A stretch of 38,033 bases of DNA. Origin: a bacterium UBP6_UBA1196 (GTDB lineage Bacteria; UBP6; UBA1177). A program made the translations under genes and the position numbers. The stretch is taken from NCBI GenBank assembly GCA_002310035.1, contig DBYC01000041.1:25019-63051 (forward strand), in the 5' to 3' direction. The notes below the pieces were generated by a model. The model saw nothing but the letters and a program-made list of their open reading frames with translations. It ran no database searches and was not told the DNA's origin. Numbering within the stretch: the stretch's first letter is position 1; every line of letters begins with the position of its first letter. Below are positions 16,475 to 25,186 of the stretch, one piece after another.

Positions 16475-17590
16475 CTATTTTCCGCTCTTTAAAATTTTTT
16501 CAATATCGTCCGCGAGCCTGTTAGCCGAGTTTTCAAAGTCAAGCTCAGCCATATTTTTTTTCATATTGAAATCGTTTTTAACATATGAATTGAGAAAAGA
16601 ATAAAGTTTTCTGAGTCTGACACCCGGATTTGCGCTTTTTACGTCTTCAACGATATACCCCATACTCTTTTTAGCCATAAAAACAGCGTTATGCTTCTGA
16701 TAAGGATCTTTGTCCACGGGCAGAGGCAGATAAATCGCCGGCTTTTTCAATGCGATGAGTTCAGAAATAACGTCGCTGTCCGGTCTGGCAATGACCATGT
16801 CGGCTGCTTTGAAGTAGACGCCGCGGTTTTCGAAGAACATTTCGCAGGTGTGGTCGATCTTGTTAGCGTCATAAAATCTCTGTACCGCCGCGATCTCACG
16901 GTCGCCGGTTTCCTGGATGATATAAAAATCTCTCGTAAGCTCGGGATACTTAGTAACAAGTTCACGGACAGTCGAATTGATGTCCTTGGGATCTTTTTTA
17001 CAGGAAAGAACTACAAGCTTGCGTTTTGTCGTCTGAAATTCGGCAGGCTCCGCTTTCAGAACTTCTCTGTCAACAGGAATCCCGGCAACAAAAGACTTTT
17101 TATAAAATTCATAGTCGATATGTTCCTGCATCGCCTCGAAAGGAAAATAAATCCTGTCGGCCTTCTTCATAAAATTGGTGTTGCATTTTGAAACAACAAG
17201 GTTTTCGTCGATGAGAAAAAGTTTGACTTTGTTCATTTTCGTTGCGGCATCAAGGATAGGATAAGCCGACATTCCGCCGAAGCCTATAACAGCGCTTATG
17301 CTCTTGATTTCCAAGATTTTCATCACTTCCTGCACATAGGACTGGAGTTTCAGAGTGCGGATGATATTCGCAAAAAAACTGTTTGATTCAGGGAAACAGG
17401 GAACATTGAGGACTTCATAGCCTCTTTCAGTAAAAATTTTGGCGAAAAGCGAACCGGTTCTGAGCGCAAAAACACTCATTGTCCCGCGCAACCTCAACGC
17501 ATTGGCCAGAGAAAGTGCAGCTTTCTGCTGCTCCCTTGTGTTGATTCCTGTCATCATCACCATAAATTTCGTTCCGATTGCGTTCTCCAT
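16475..17590 (-). CDS. MurG-like glycosyltransferase with lost glycine loops
   Basis: The gene occupies the murG slot between ftsW and murC. The 371-residue chain aligns with MurG over its length: VIGFGGMSAYP (102-111) at the GGYVSGP loop, DEN at 128-130, AGIPVDREV (169-177) at GNPVR, and SELIALKKPAIYLPLP with Glu277, then Gln298 and Asn301-Ala302 at the UDP-GlcNAc site. However, the N-terminal GGTGGH loop with its invariant His reads INTREQ (16-21), and the GGSxGA loop reads SCKKDP (196-201). MurG adds GlcNAc to lipid I to make lipid II; whether this protein still does so is doubtful. It may be a diverged enzyme or a scaffold. The ATG at 17590 has GGAGGG 6 nt upstream; an in-frame TTG at 17602 is less likely. 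Confidence 0.75.
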   Translation of the reverse strand: MENAIGTKFMVMMTGINTREQQKAALSLANALRLRGTMSVFALRTGSLFAKIFTERGYEVLNVPCFPESNSFFANIIRTLKLQSYVQEVMKILEIKSISAVIGFGGMSAYPILDAATKMNKVKLFLIDENLVVSKCNTNFMKKADRIYFPFEAMQEHIDYEFYKKSFVAGIPVDREVLKAEPAEFQTTKRKLVVLSCKKDPKDINSTVRELVTKYPELTRDFYIIQETGDREIAAVQRFYDANKIDHTCEMFFENRGVYFKAADMVIARPDSDVISELIALKKPAIYLPLPVDKDPYQKHNAVFMAKKSMGYIVEDVKSANPGVRLRKLYSFLNSYVKNDFNMKKNMAELDFENSANRLADDIEKILKSGK

Positions 17591-17606
17591 ATATCCCTCC
17601 AAAATA

Positions 17607-18698
17607 TCATCTGCGGCTTTCGCTTGAAACTGTGTTCAGAATAAGACCGACCATCGTAGAATAGGTCAGAAGCGCGCTTCCTCCGTAACTTATAAACGGC
17701 AACGGTACCCCTTTGTTCGGCGAAAGCGACGAAACGACCAGCAGATTGAACACAGCCTGCCCGGCAAGCATCAGGACAAAGCCTGAAACCATATAAAAAT
17801 CAAATGTTTCGTGGACATGCAGCACAAAATAAGTGCCTGTAACAAACATCGTGATGAACAGCAGGATCAGAACAAGCACACCGGCGAATCCGAATTCCTC
17901 GCCTATGACAGGGAAAATAAAGTCTGTGTGCGATTCAGGAAGATGCCTGATCTTTCTGGTGGAATTTCCGAATCCGACACCAGTCGCGCCACCGACTCCG
18001 AGCGCGATCTGAGCCTCGCACTGCTGATATCCGAAAGTCGTCCTGTGCTCTTCGGCGCAAGGATCGACAAAAGAAGCGAAACGGCTGACACGGTAACCTT
18101 TTCCGGGCATGAAAACCATAAGACAGAAACCGATTATAGCCAGAGGAAAAAGCGGCATCAGATGTTTCTTGTCCATTCCTCCGAGAAGAAGCATCACTAT
18201 GGATGTAGCGAAAATTACGCTCGCTGTTCCCAGATCCTCGATCGCTATCAGGAAAGAAATCACAAAAACCAGTCCAAGCGGATAAAGAAGGTCTTTTACA
18301 AGCCTTATCTTCTCCCCTTTTTTGGTCATGACCTCACTCAAATAGATAACTACGACGATCTTTGCGAATTCAGACGGCTGGATCATCATAAAATAAAGGT
18401 TTATCCAACGCTTCGAGCCGTTGACTTTCGTTCCGAAAGCCAAAGTCAGAAGAATCAAAAAAATTATTATCGGTATCAGATACTTGGATGAATTTTTCAA
18501 CCATGTGAGATTTATGAAATAAGCGATAATGAAACCTGCTCCTGCACATGCGAAATTTACAACCAATGCGCGTATCTGCTGAAAAAGCACGGCTTCGGCA
18601 GAAGGAACATTGAACATTCTGATATTGAAAACCATCACCATTCCGAAAACGACGAGAAGAAAAAAAGTGGAGAAATAAAGCTTTACCGCCTTTTCCAT
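17607..18698 (-). CDS. ftsW: Septal peptidoglycan polymerase FtsW (SEDS)
   Basis: SEDS-family glycosyltransferase that polymerises lipid II at the septum with FtsI. The 363-residue protein is polytopic (about 9-10 helices). It carries the family's HLPESHTDFIFPVIGEEFGF motif near residue 245, the GSKRWINL motif near 92 and PSEFAKI just after it, which contributes to the active site. RodA is the alternative, but the position between murD and murG is that of ftsW. The ATG directly follows the murD stop, and GGAGGG in the end of murD provides the ribosome binding site. Its presence implies that lipid II is made, which bears on the missing mraY and the unusual MurG. Confidence 0.93.
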   Translation of the reverse strand: MEKAVKLYFSTFFLLVVFGMVMVFNIRMFNVPSAEAVLFQQIRALVVNFACAGAGFIIAYFINLTWLKNSSKYLIPIIIFLILLTLAFGTKVNGSKRWINLYFMMIQPSEFAKIVVVIYLSEVMTKKGEKIRLVKDLLYPLGLVFVISFLIAIEDLGTASVIFATSIVMLLLGGMDKKHLMPLFPLAIIGFCLMVFMPGKGYRVSRFASFVDPCAEEHRTTFGYQQCEAQIALGVGGATGVGFGNSTRKIRHLPESHTDFIFPVIGEEFGFAGVLVLILLFITMFVTGTYFVLHVHETFDFYMVSGFVLMLAGQAVFNLLVVSSLSPNKGVPLPFISYGGSALLTYSTMVGLILNTVSSESRR

Positions 18699-19985
18699 CT
18701 AACCCTCCACTTTTGCCTTCAGATCTTTGACTTTATTGACAAAATCGTCTCCGCGTTCCTTATAGTTCTTATACCAGTCGAAACTTGAACAGGCCGGTGA
18801 AAAGAGAACGACACCGTCATTTTCAGCCAATTTGAACGATTTTTCTACCGCTTCCGCCATCGAATCCGCACTTTCGACATTGGCAAAACCCTTGAAATAA
18901 GGACGGATTATCTCTTTAGAAGCACCGATGAGAACGACGCCTTTGCACTTTTTGTCGGCCAGGACTCTGACTGGTTCGTAACTTCCCCCTTTGTCGACTC
19001 CGCCGAGAATAAGGACGACCTTTCCGTCCGCAAATCCTGCGAGCGACTTCTCGACAGCTCCGACGTTTGTTCCTTTTGAATCATCAATAAATTCAACACC
19101 TTGGAATTTATCGACGAAAGCGGTCCTGTGAGCCAGAGGATTAAATTCAAGAAGCGATCTTCTCAGAATTTCCGTGTCGGAGACCCATCTTCTGACACCG
19201 AGAACAGCCGCCATGATGTTTTCGACATTGTGGTGACCGCGGATTCTGAGGTCGTCGACTTTAAGCTTTTTTCCGTCAAAATATACAAACTCTTCATCGC
19301 ATGTTATGTCGTCAGTCCCTTCGACCGAGAAAAGCTTAAGTTCAAAACCTGGATGCCTGAAATCATCGGCGACGATTCCCGTCCCGAGAACTGCAACGCC
19401 GTCTTTTTTAAGCAAATTCAACAGGTTGAGCTTTGTATTTTTGTAATCTTCAAAGTCTTTGTATCTGTCGAGATGATCCGGAGTGACATTCAGAACCATA
19501 GCTACATCGACTTTAAGGCTCTTCAAAGTCTCAAGCTGAAAGGAACTAAGTTCGATTACAAAGAAATCGTAGCCTTTCCCTATTCCGTTGATGACAGGTT
19601 CACCAATGTTTCCGCAGAGAAACGACTTGAATCCGGCATTTTTAAGAAAAGCATGAACAAGTGAAACGGTCGTTGATTTTCCGTTCGTTCCGGTGACAGC
19701 GATGACTTTTTCATCTTTGGCATATCTTCCGGCAAGTTCAAGTTCACCAATGATTTCAGTACCTTGAGCATTCAATTTTTGAATGACTTTATGAGTTGCG
19801 GGAACACCGGGGCTGATTATCGCGAGATCATATTTAATATTTTCGTCATATTCTGAATATTCAGCTGAGTATTTTTCAAGTTGAGACGCGTTGTCGTCGT
19901 AGATGAAAATTTGATTTCCTTTGTCTTTCAAAAAACGGGCGGAAGATATTCCAGAAATTCCAAGTCCAACTATCAGCACTTTCAT
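18699..19985 (-). CDS. murD: UDP-N-acetylmuramoyl-L-alanine--D-glutamate ligase
   Basis: Adds D-glutamate to UDP-MurNAc-L-Ala. The 428-residue protein has the N-terminal UDP-binding VGLGISGISSARFL, the P-loop VTGTNGKSTT near residue 96, LNVTPDHLDRY near 185 and the C-terminal FSPACSSFDWYKNYKERGDDF, which is specific to MurD. The ATG overlaps the murF stop by 4 nt (ATGA), leaving no room for mraY, which normally separates these two genes. All the catalytic motifs appear intact. Confidence 0.96.
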   Translation of the reverse strand: MKVLIVGLGISGISSARFLKDKGNQIFIYDDNASQLEKYSAEYSEYDENIKYDLAIISPGVPATHKVIQKLNAQGTEIIGELELAGRYAKDEKVIAVTGTNGKSTTVSLVHAFLKNAGFKSFLCGNIGEPVINGIGKGYDFFVIELSSFQLETLKSLKVDVAMVLNVTPDHLDRYKDFEDYKNTKLNLLNLLKKDGVAVLGTGIVADDFRHPGFELKLFSVEGTDDITCDEEFVYFDGKKLKVDDLRIRGHHNVENIMAAVLGVRRWVSDTEILRRSLLEFNPLAHRTAFVDKFQGVEFIDDSKGTNVGAVEKSLAGFADGKVVLILGGVDKGGSYEPVRVLADKKCKGVVLIGASKEIIRPYFKGFANVESADSMAEAVEKSFKLAENDGVVLFSPACSSFDWYKNYKERGDDFVNKVKDLKAKVEG

Positions 19986-21268
19986 TTCATAACCTCCAAG
20001 AAATCAAAAATCCGCTCCAGTTTATTGCCTCTGGAACCCTTAACGAGGAAGAGTCCCTCTTCCGGCAACCTGCCTTTAATTTCAGCAATATCACCCAAAA
20101 AAACAAGCTTTTCACAGTTCCAAAAATCCGACTTTATTTTATCGAACTCGCAACCTATCAAAAAAACCGCCTTTAGCAGTTTAAAATTTTTTAAAGAATT
20201 TACAAGTTCTTTGTGCATTTTTTCAGAAAAATTTCCTAGTTCGAACATGCTGCCCAAAATCAGCGTGCATTCCTTCGATTCTTTTTCGGCATATTTTTTG
20301 TAAAAGTTTTCTATCGACTTCTGCATCGACTGCGGATTGGCGTTGTAGCAGTCAACAACAAAAGTGCGCTTTCCGACAACTTTTATCTCCCCTCTCATGC
20401 TCGGAAGAACACATTTTTCGACCGCTTTTTTCAGATCGGGCTGACCACCCAGAGCTGCCTGAACGACATTTGAGGCGCAGAGAATATTTTCAACCATAAA
20501 ACCGGCCATATCTTCAAAATCCCTGCCGAGCTCTTCAAGGCTTTCGTTTGAATAAGTATTGATCTTTCTTGAAGTTTTATGCTCTTCGACCCATTTTTTC
20601 ATATAAGGATCCGAAACGTTTGCCGAAACCACCGCGTTTGTAAAGTTGAAAATCTCGAGTTTTGCAGCCGCAAGATCTGCGTGACTTGAAAAATTTCCGA
20701 TGTGGGCGTTTCCGATATTCGTTATCGTCACAAAGCCGGGCTCGGCGATTTCGACGAGTTTTTTGATTTCTCCGCTGTGGTTCATCCCCATTTCAAGAAC
20801 GAGAACTTCGGTGCAAAGCGGCATATTGAGAATGACAAGCGGCATTCCCAGATGATTGTTGAGATTTCCTGTCGTAGCCCAGACTATTTTCCCGGAAACA
20901 GCAGCCATTGAAGCAATCAGCTGGCGCGTCGAAGTCTTTCCGCTCGACCCCGTGACAGCAATCACTTTCCCATGGAAGAGTTTTCTTCTTTCGTGTGCCA
21001 GAATACTCATAAAATCAAGCACATCAGGCACTTTGATGTAATTTTCGTCTTCCGTGATTTCTTCAGAACCGACGCATATTACACCTTTTTTCAGAAGGTC
21101 GGGAATGTAGTTGTGACCGTCGGTTTTCTCGCCTTTGAAGGCAAAAAAGAGCGAATTTTCACCGCATTCGCGTGAATCGATAGAACATTTTGAAATTACT
21201 GCGTTTTTAAGCTTTTTTTTTAAGCCGGCTTTTTCCAAAGCCCTTTCAAGAAGCAAAGTCGTGAACAT
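19982..21268 (-). CDS. murF: UDP-MurNAc-tripeptide--D-Ala-D-Ala ligase
   Basis: Adds the D-Ala-D-Ala dipeptide made by Ddl, completing UDP-MurNAc-pentapeptide, the substrate of MraY. The 428-residue chain carries FFAFKGEKTDGHNYI near residue 41, the P-loop VTGSSGKTSTR near 105, EMGMNHSGEIKKL near 160 and the DCYNANPQSM motif near 315, typical of MurF. It directly follows the murE stop with no gap and overlaps murD. The C-terminus (VLVKGSRGNKLERI-like stretch) is also typical. Confidence 0.95.
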   Translation of the reverse strand: MFTTLLLERALEKAGLKKKLKNAVISKCSIDSRECGENSLFFAFKGEKTDGHNYIPDLLKKGVICVGSEEITEDENYIKVPDVLDFMSILAHERRKLFHGKVIAVTGSSGKTSTRQLIASMAAVSGKIVWATTGNLNNHLGMPLVILNMPLCTEVLVLEMGMNHSGEIKKLVEIAEPGFVTITNIGNAHIGNFSSHADLAAAKLEIFNFTNAVVSANVSDPYMKKWVEEHKTSRKINTYSNESLEELGRDFEDMAGFMVENILCASNVVQAALGGQPDLKKAVEKCVLPSMRGEIKVVGKRTFVVDCYNANPQSMQKSIENFYKKYAEKESKECTLILGSMFELGNFSEKMHKELVNSLKNFKLLKAVFLIGCEFDKIKSDFWNCEKLVFLGDIAEIKGRLPEEGLFLVKGSRGNKLERIFDFLEVMK

Positions 21269-22720
21269 TTATCTCTCCCCAAGTGATTTTTCAGCTTCCA
21301 GTCTGTCTGAAAAAAATTTTTTTCCGCTTTTTGTTATCTGATAGTCCTCGGCCCCTTTTCCGGCAATGAGAACGACATCTTTTTCCCCTTTCATTTCAAT
21401 AGCCTTTTTTATCGCTAAAGCTCTGTCGTTTACCACTGTGACATCGGCGTCCTTGTCGCAGCCTGCAAGAATTTCTCTAATTATTTCAGCAGGTTCTTCA
21501 GTACGCGGATTGTCGTCGGTAACGATTATCCTGTCGGCGAACTTACATGCGGTCTCCCCCATAAGCGGCCGTTTTCCTTTGTCCCTGTCGCCGCCCGCAC
21601 CGAAAACGATAATGATTTTTTCGTAAATCCCGACTTCGCGCAAAGTTTTGAGAACATTTTCCATCGCGTCCGGAGTATGGGCGTAATCGATATAAACGGC
21701 GTGTTTCCCCACTTTTTCAAGCCTTCCGGGAACAGAAACGCTGTTTCCGATCCTTTCGAAAGCCTTTTCTATGCCGATGATCCGGCTTGCAGCTGCAAAA
21801 GCACCCGCCGTATTGTAGATATTGAATTTGCCGACAAGGGGAATATCGACCGTTTTTGAAAATCCGCCGATATTGAAAACGACTCTGCTTCCGAAATCGT
21901 GGATATCGACGGTTTCCATAAATAATTCCGCAGACTTGTCGTTTGCTGAAATACGGATCTGCTTAACATTTTCAAGCTCGGAAGCCAGTCTTTTTCCCGC
22001 CTCGTCGTCAATGTTTATGACTGCCGTTCCGCCGTTTTTAAGGTGTTCGGTGAAAAGTTTTTTCTTCGCCTGATAGTAGTTTTCAAAAGTTTTGTGAAAA
22101 TCGAGATGGTCGCGCGTCAGATTCGTGAAGATCGCGACATCGAACTTTGTTTCTTCGATCCTGTTTTCGGCGAGAGCGTGGCTGCTCACTTCCGAAATGA
22201 CTGCATCCACACCCGATTTTTTCATATCGTCAAGAAGAGAATACCACTTCCAGTTGAGCGGCGTCGTATTCTGCGCCGGAACGACTTTTCCGGCATATTT
22301 GTAGTTCAAAGTGCCGATCACGCCGCAGCTCATCTCCTCTTTCAGGACATTTTCGATGATAAAAGTGGTCGAAGTTTTTCCGTTCGTTCCGGTGACACCG
22401 ATCATTTTCATGATTCTGTCAGGATAACCGTAAAAAGCGGGAAGAACACTTTTCAGAGCCTCTTTCACCGATTTTACGCGGATATACTCTGCCTTTCCGC
22501 ACTCTTTTTCACCGACAACGAGCGTTGCCCCTTTTTCAAAAGCGGCGTCAATAAAATCGTGACCGTCGCTGTTCAGCCCTTTTATGCAGAAAAATACGCT
22601 GCCGGGCATAACTTCACGCGAATCGGCGGTAATTTTCACCAATTCCGCATCGCTGTCGAAAGATCCGCATTCAAGCGTAAGATCCGACAAAGATGCAACG
22701 AAATCACTTGTTTTCATCAT
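21269..22720 (-). CDS. murE: UDP-MurNAc-tripeptide synthetase, probably meso-DAP specific
   Basis: Adds the third residue of the stem peptide. The 483-residue protein has FFCIKGLNSDGHDFI near the N-terminus, the P-loop VTGTNGKTSTT near residue 110, SSHALAENRI near 178 and NLTRDHLDFH near 198. The DDNPRTEEP motif near 405 contains the DNPR signature of meso-diaminopimelate-adding enzymes, as opposed to the lysine type, so the wall is predicted to be the A1-gamma meso-DAP kind. A GKGAEDYQ stretch follows near the end. The first of two adjacent ATG codons is used, with AGAGGA upstream. It overlaps the end of ftsI by 17 nt. Confidence 0.95.
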   Translation of the reverse strand: MMKTSDFVASLSDLTLECGSFDSDAELVKITADSREVMPGSVFFCIKGLNSDGHDFIDAAFEKGATLVVGEKECGKAEYIRVKSVKEALKSVLPAFYGYPDRIMKMIGVTGTNGKTSTTFIIENVLKEEMSCGVIGTLNYKYAGKVVPAQNTTPLNWKWYSLLDDMKKSGVDAVISEVSSHALAENRIEETKFDVAIFTNLTRDHLDFHKTFENYYQAKKKLFTEHLKNGGTAVINIDDEAGKRLASELENVKQIRISANDKSAELFMETVDIHDFGSRVVFNIGGFSKTVDIPLVGKFNIYNTAGAFAAASRIIGIEKAFERIGNSVSVPGRLEKVGKHAVYIDYAHTPDAMENVLKTLREVGIYEKIIIVFGAGGDRDKGKRPLMGETACKFADRIIVTDDNPRTEEPAEIIREILAGCDKDADVTVVNDRALAIKKAIEMKGEKDVVLIAGKGAEDYQITKSGKKFFSDRLEAEKSLGER

Positions 22721-24779
22721 TTTCCTCTTCAGTGTAAAGAGTTATCATAGTGCCGGTAAGAACTGTTTCGCCCGATTTCGGCGATTGATTCAGGATCTGT
22801 TTTTTACCAGCCGGATTTCCTACAAAAACGATATCGAGATTTTTCATTCCGGCAATTTTCAAAGCCTCCGGAACACCCTTTTTCACAAAATCAGGCACTT
22901 TGACATAACCTGATTCCGTCTCAGAGACATCGATTTCCATGACATTGCCTGTGACATCGGCAGTGTAGTTGGGAATAACATCCTTCTCCTTTTCGCTTTT
23001 GTCGACAAAGACACCGAATTTAGGCAGTATTCTTGCCGCAATGTTCCTGAAGACTGGTGCCGCCGCCGTTCCGCCGAATTCCCTACCCTGCGGTTCGTTG
23101 ACAACGACGATCATAACGAACTTCGGATCGTTGTTCGGAGCAGCGCCTATAAAAGAGCAGACGACCTTGTTCCATGAAAATTTCTTGGCGACCGGATCGT
23201 AAATCTGCGAAGTTCCGGTCTTTCCGCCTATTTCGACACCTTTGAGACGAGCGGTCCTGGCCGTCCCGTGTTCGTCCGAAACGACTCCGCCGAGCATATC
23301 TATTATTTTCTTGTCTGATTTGTATTCGAAATTTATCCTTTTTGGTTCCGGGACAAAAACTTTTTCGAAATTTTTGCCGACGACCTTATTGACAAGAACC
23401 GGTTTCCAGAGAATTCCGCCGTTGTAGATCGCAGAGTAAGCACGTGCCATTTGCACCATATTTACTGAGATCCCCTGTCCGAAAGAGATGTTTCCCTTGT
23501 CGATCGGATACCATTTTTTGTAGTCGCGGATAGGTCTGTTTGCTTCACCTGAAATGTTTATTCCGCTCTTCTGTCCGAAACCGAGCATGGAAAAATAGTT
23601 GTAAAGCTGTTCGTTCGAAAGCCTGTCGGCGAACTTTATCGTACCGATATTGCTGGAACTTACTATGACATCCCTGATTGTCATCCACTGGTTCGGATGC
23701 GAATCATGAATCACCCTTTTTCCGAAAACGAAACTGCCGTTCTCGCCGTAAACCATTTCTCCCGGTTTGGCCAGATTTTCATTAAGAACAGCAAGAATCG
23801 AAAACGACTTGAAAATCGAACCGGGCTCAAAAAGATCGCTGACAGCATGATTCCTCTTGTTTTCAGCCGGATATTTTCCGTAAAGCTCAGGCTCGAAAGT
23901 CGGATAGTTCGCCATTGCGAGAATCTGCCCTGAATACGGATCCATAATGACGACCCCGCCCCATTTTGCATGGACTTTCTCCATCATTTTAGCGAGTTCT
24001 TCCTCAGCTATGAACTGGATTTCAGAGTCTATCGTGAGGTATACATCGGCTCCTTTGTTCGAACCCAGCTCCTCTTCGATATCAATATCGCCCGAAACTT
24101 TTTTAGAATTGCTTTTTCTTATTTCCTTTTTGGCTCCAGCCAGATAATCATCGTATTTCCGCTCGATCCCCTCAAGCCCTTCAGGCCCTTCCTCTTCAGG
24201 ATTTTTGTTTGCCTGAATAAATCCGATGACATTTGCAAGAAGTTTTCCCTGCGGATAAACACGTTTGAAACCTTCTTCATAAATTATGTTCGAGAGATCA
24301 TTCTGCCTTACAGCAGCATTTTTTTTCTCCTCAGAATCGGTTTCTTTGCTTTTTATTATTTTTTCTTCCTTGTTATAAGCTTCCTTTACAGCACCTTTGA
24401 GCGCCATGACCTCATCATAAGAAGCGTCTTTCTTCAAATACCTGAAGTTGCTGGGTTTTTTAAGGATTTCAACGACATTCCTTTTATCCATTTCAAGTTT
24501 TCCGGCAATAATGTCGGCAACGAACTCCTTGTTTTTGACCCCTTTCGGATCGACAGCTATGTTGATTTTCTGCTCGCTTACGGCAAGCGGATTTCCGTTT
24601 CTGTCATAAATATTGCCACGTCTGCCGCGGACGACCGAAATCTTGACAGGCCCTTCGGCCTCTTTCAGACACTCTTCGTGCCTTATAACCTGAAGATAAT
24701 AGAACCTGACGATAAGAAGCAGAAAAAGAAGAAAAATAACGGAAGCAAAAAACAGATAGATTTTACGCCCTTTATCCAT
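22704..24779 (-). CDS. ftsI: Septal transpeptidase FtsI (PBP3) with a PASTA domain
   Basis: Cross-links new septal peptidoglycan together with FtsW. The 691-residue class B PBP has one N-terminal membrane helix (about 8-30), a dimerisation region beginning RGRRGNIYDRNG, and the transpeptidase domain with SIFK (Ser321 nucleophile, Lys324), SSN (375-377) and KTG (520-522). A PASTA domain fills residues 625-683. PASTA on FtsI is known from Firmicutes and from deltaproteobacterial lineages but not from enterobacteria. A Lys/Glu-rich insert at about 135-160 in the N-terminal region is of unknown meaning. The gene starts 24 nt after ftsL. Confidence 0.95.
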   Translation of the reverse strand: MDKGRKIYLFFASVIFLLFLLLIVRFYYLQVIRHEECLKEAEGPVKISVVRGRRGNIYDRNGNPLAVSEQKINIAVDPKGVKNKEFVADIIAGKLEMDKRNVVEILKKPSNFRYLKKDASYDEVMALKGAVKEAYNKEEKIIKSKETDSEEKKNAAVRQNDLSNIIYEEGFKRVYPQGKLLANVIGFIQANKNPEEEGPEGLEGIERKYDDYLAGAKKEIRKSNSKKVSGDIDIEEELGSNKGADVYLTIDSEIQFIAEEELAKMMEKVHAKWGGVVIMDPYSGQILAMANYPTFEPELYGKYPAENKRNHAVSDLFEPGSIFKSFSILAVLNENLAKPGEMVYGENGSFVFGKRVIHDSHPNQWMTIRDVIVSSSNIGTIKFADRLSNEQLYNYFSMLGFGQKSGINISGEANRPIRDYKKWYPIDKGNISFGQGISVNMVQMARAYSAIYNGGILWKPVLVNKVVGKNFEKVFVPEPKRINFEYKSDKKIIDMLGGVVSDEHGTARTARLKGVEIGGKTGTSQIYDPVAKKFSWNKVVCSFIGAAPNNDPKFVMIVVVNEPQGREFGGTAAAPVFRNIAARILPKFGVFVDKSEKEKDVIPNYTADVTGNVMEIDVSETESGYVKVPDFVKKGVPEALKIAGMKNLDIVFVGNPAGKKQILNQSPKSGETVLTGTMITLYTEEENDENK

Positions 24780-24803
24780 TTTTTCCTCACATAGAGACTG
24801 CCT

Positions 24804-25166
24804 CTAGTCGAATTTTACGAATTTATCGGAAGTAGCTACGGAAAGCTTCATTTCCTTTGCTTTTTTCATAAGTTCGTCCGAAGATGTCATTTTAAGATAA
24901 GTGCGCTCTGAAACGCTTTTTTCCCATTCCATTTCCTTAGCGTCATTGAGCATCCTTACGATTTTGACCTCAAGATTCGTTTTGTACGCCTTATAGTAGC
25001 TGTCGGCAAGCATCAGCGATGCCGCGGCGAGAATCATGCAGATGTAAACCACAAGTTCTCCTGAAAAAAGTGTCTGGATTTTTGTGCGAATCATTCTGGA
25101 ATTGCTGAAAATTCCGATTCTTTCCTTTTTGATGTTCTCGGAATCTGCATGAACATAAGCCGCCAT
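24804..25166 (-). CDS. ftsL: FtsL-like cell-division protein
   Basis: A 120-residue bitopic protein with a basic cytoplasmic segment (about 1-38), one membrane helix (about 40-60: LVVYICMILAAASLMLADSYY) and a periplasmic heptad-like region, followed by a short KEMKLSVA ending like the FtsL tail. FtsL and FtsB form the trimer with FtsQ that activates FtsWI. Sequence similarity is weak, as always for FtsL; the identification rests on topology and on its place between rsmH and ftsI. The frame is open upstream to 25256 inside rsmH, but AAGGAGG lies just before the ATG at 25166, which I take as the start. Confidence 0.78.
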   Translation of the reverse strand: MAAYVHADSENIKKERIGIFSNSRMIRTKIQTLFSGELVVYICMILAAASLMLADSYYKAYKTNLEVKIVRMLNDAKEMEWEKSVSERTYLKMTSSDELMKKAKEMKLSVATSDKFVKFD

Positions 25167-25186
25167 TGTTTCTGCCTCCTTCTGGG

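Noticed and set aside
16475..17590. Frameshift or pseudogene explanation for the odd MurG
   Set aside because: The frame is intact over 371 codons with a good ribosome site, and similarity to MurG persists on both sides of the altered loops.
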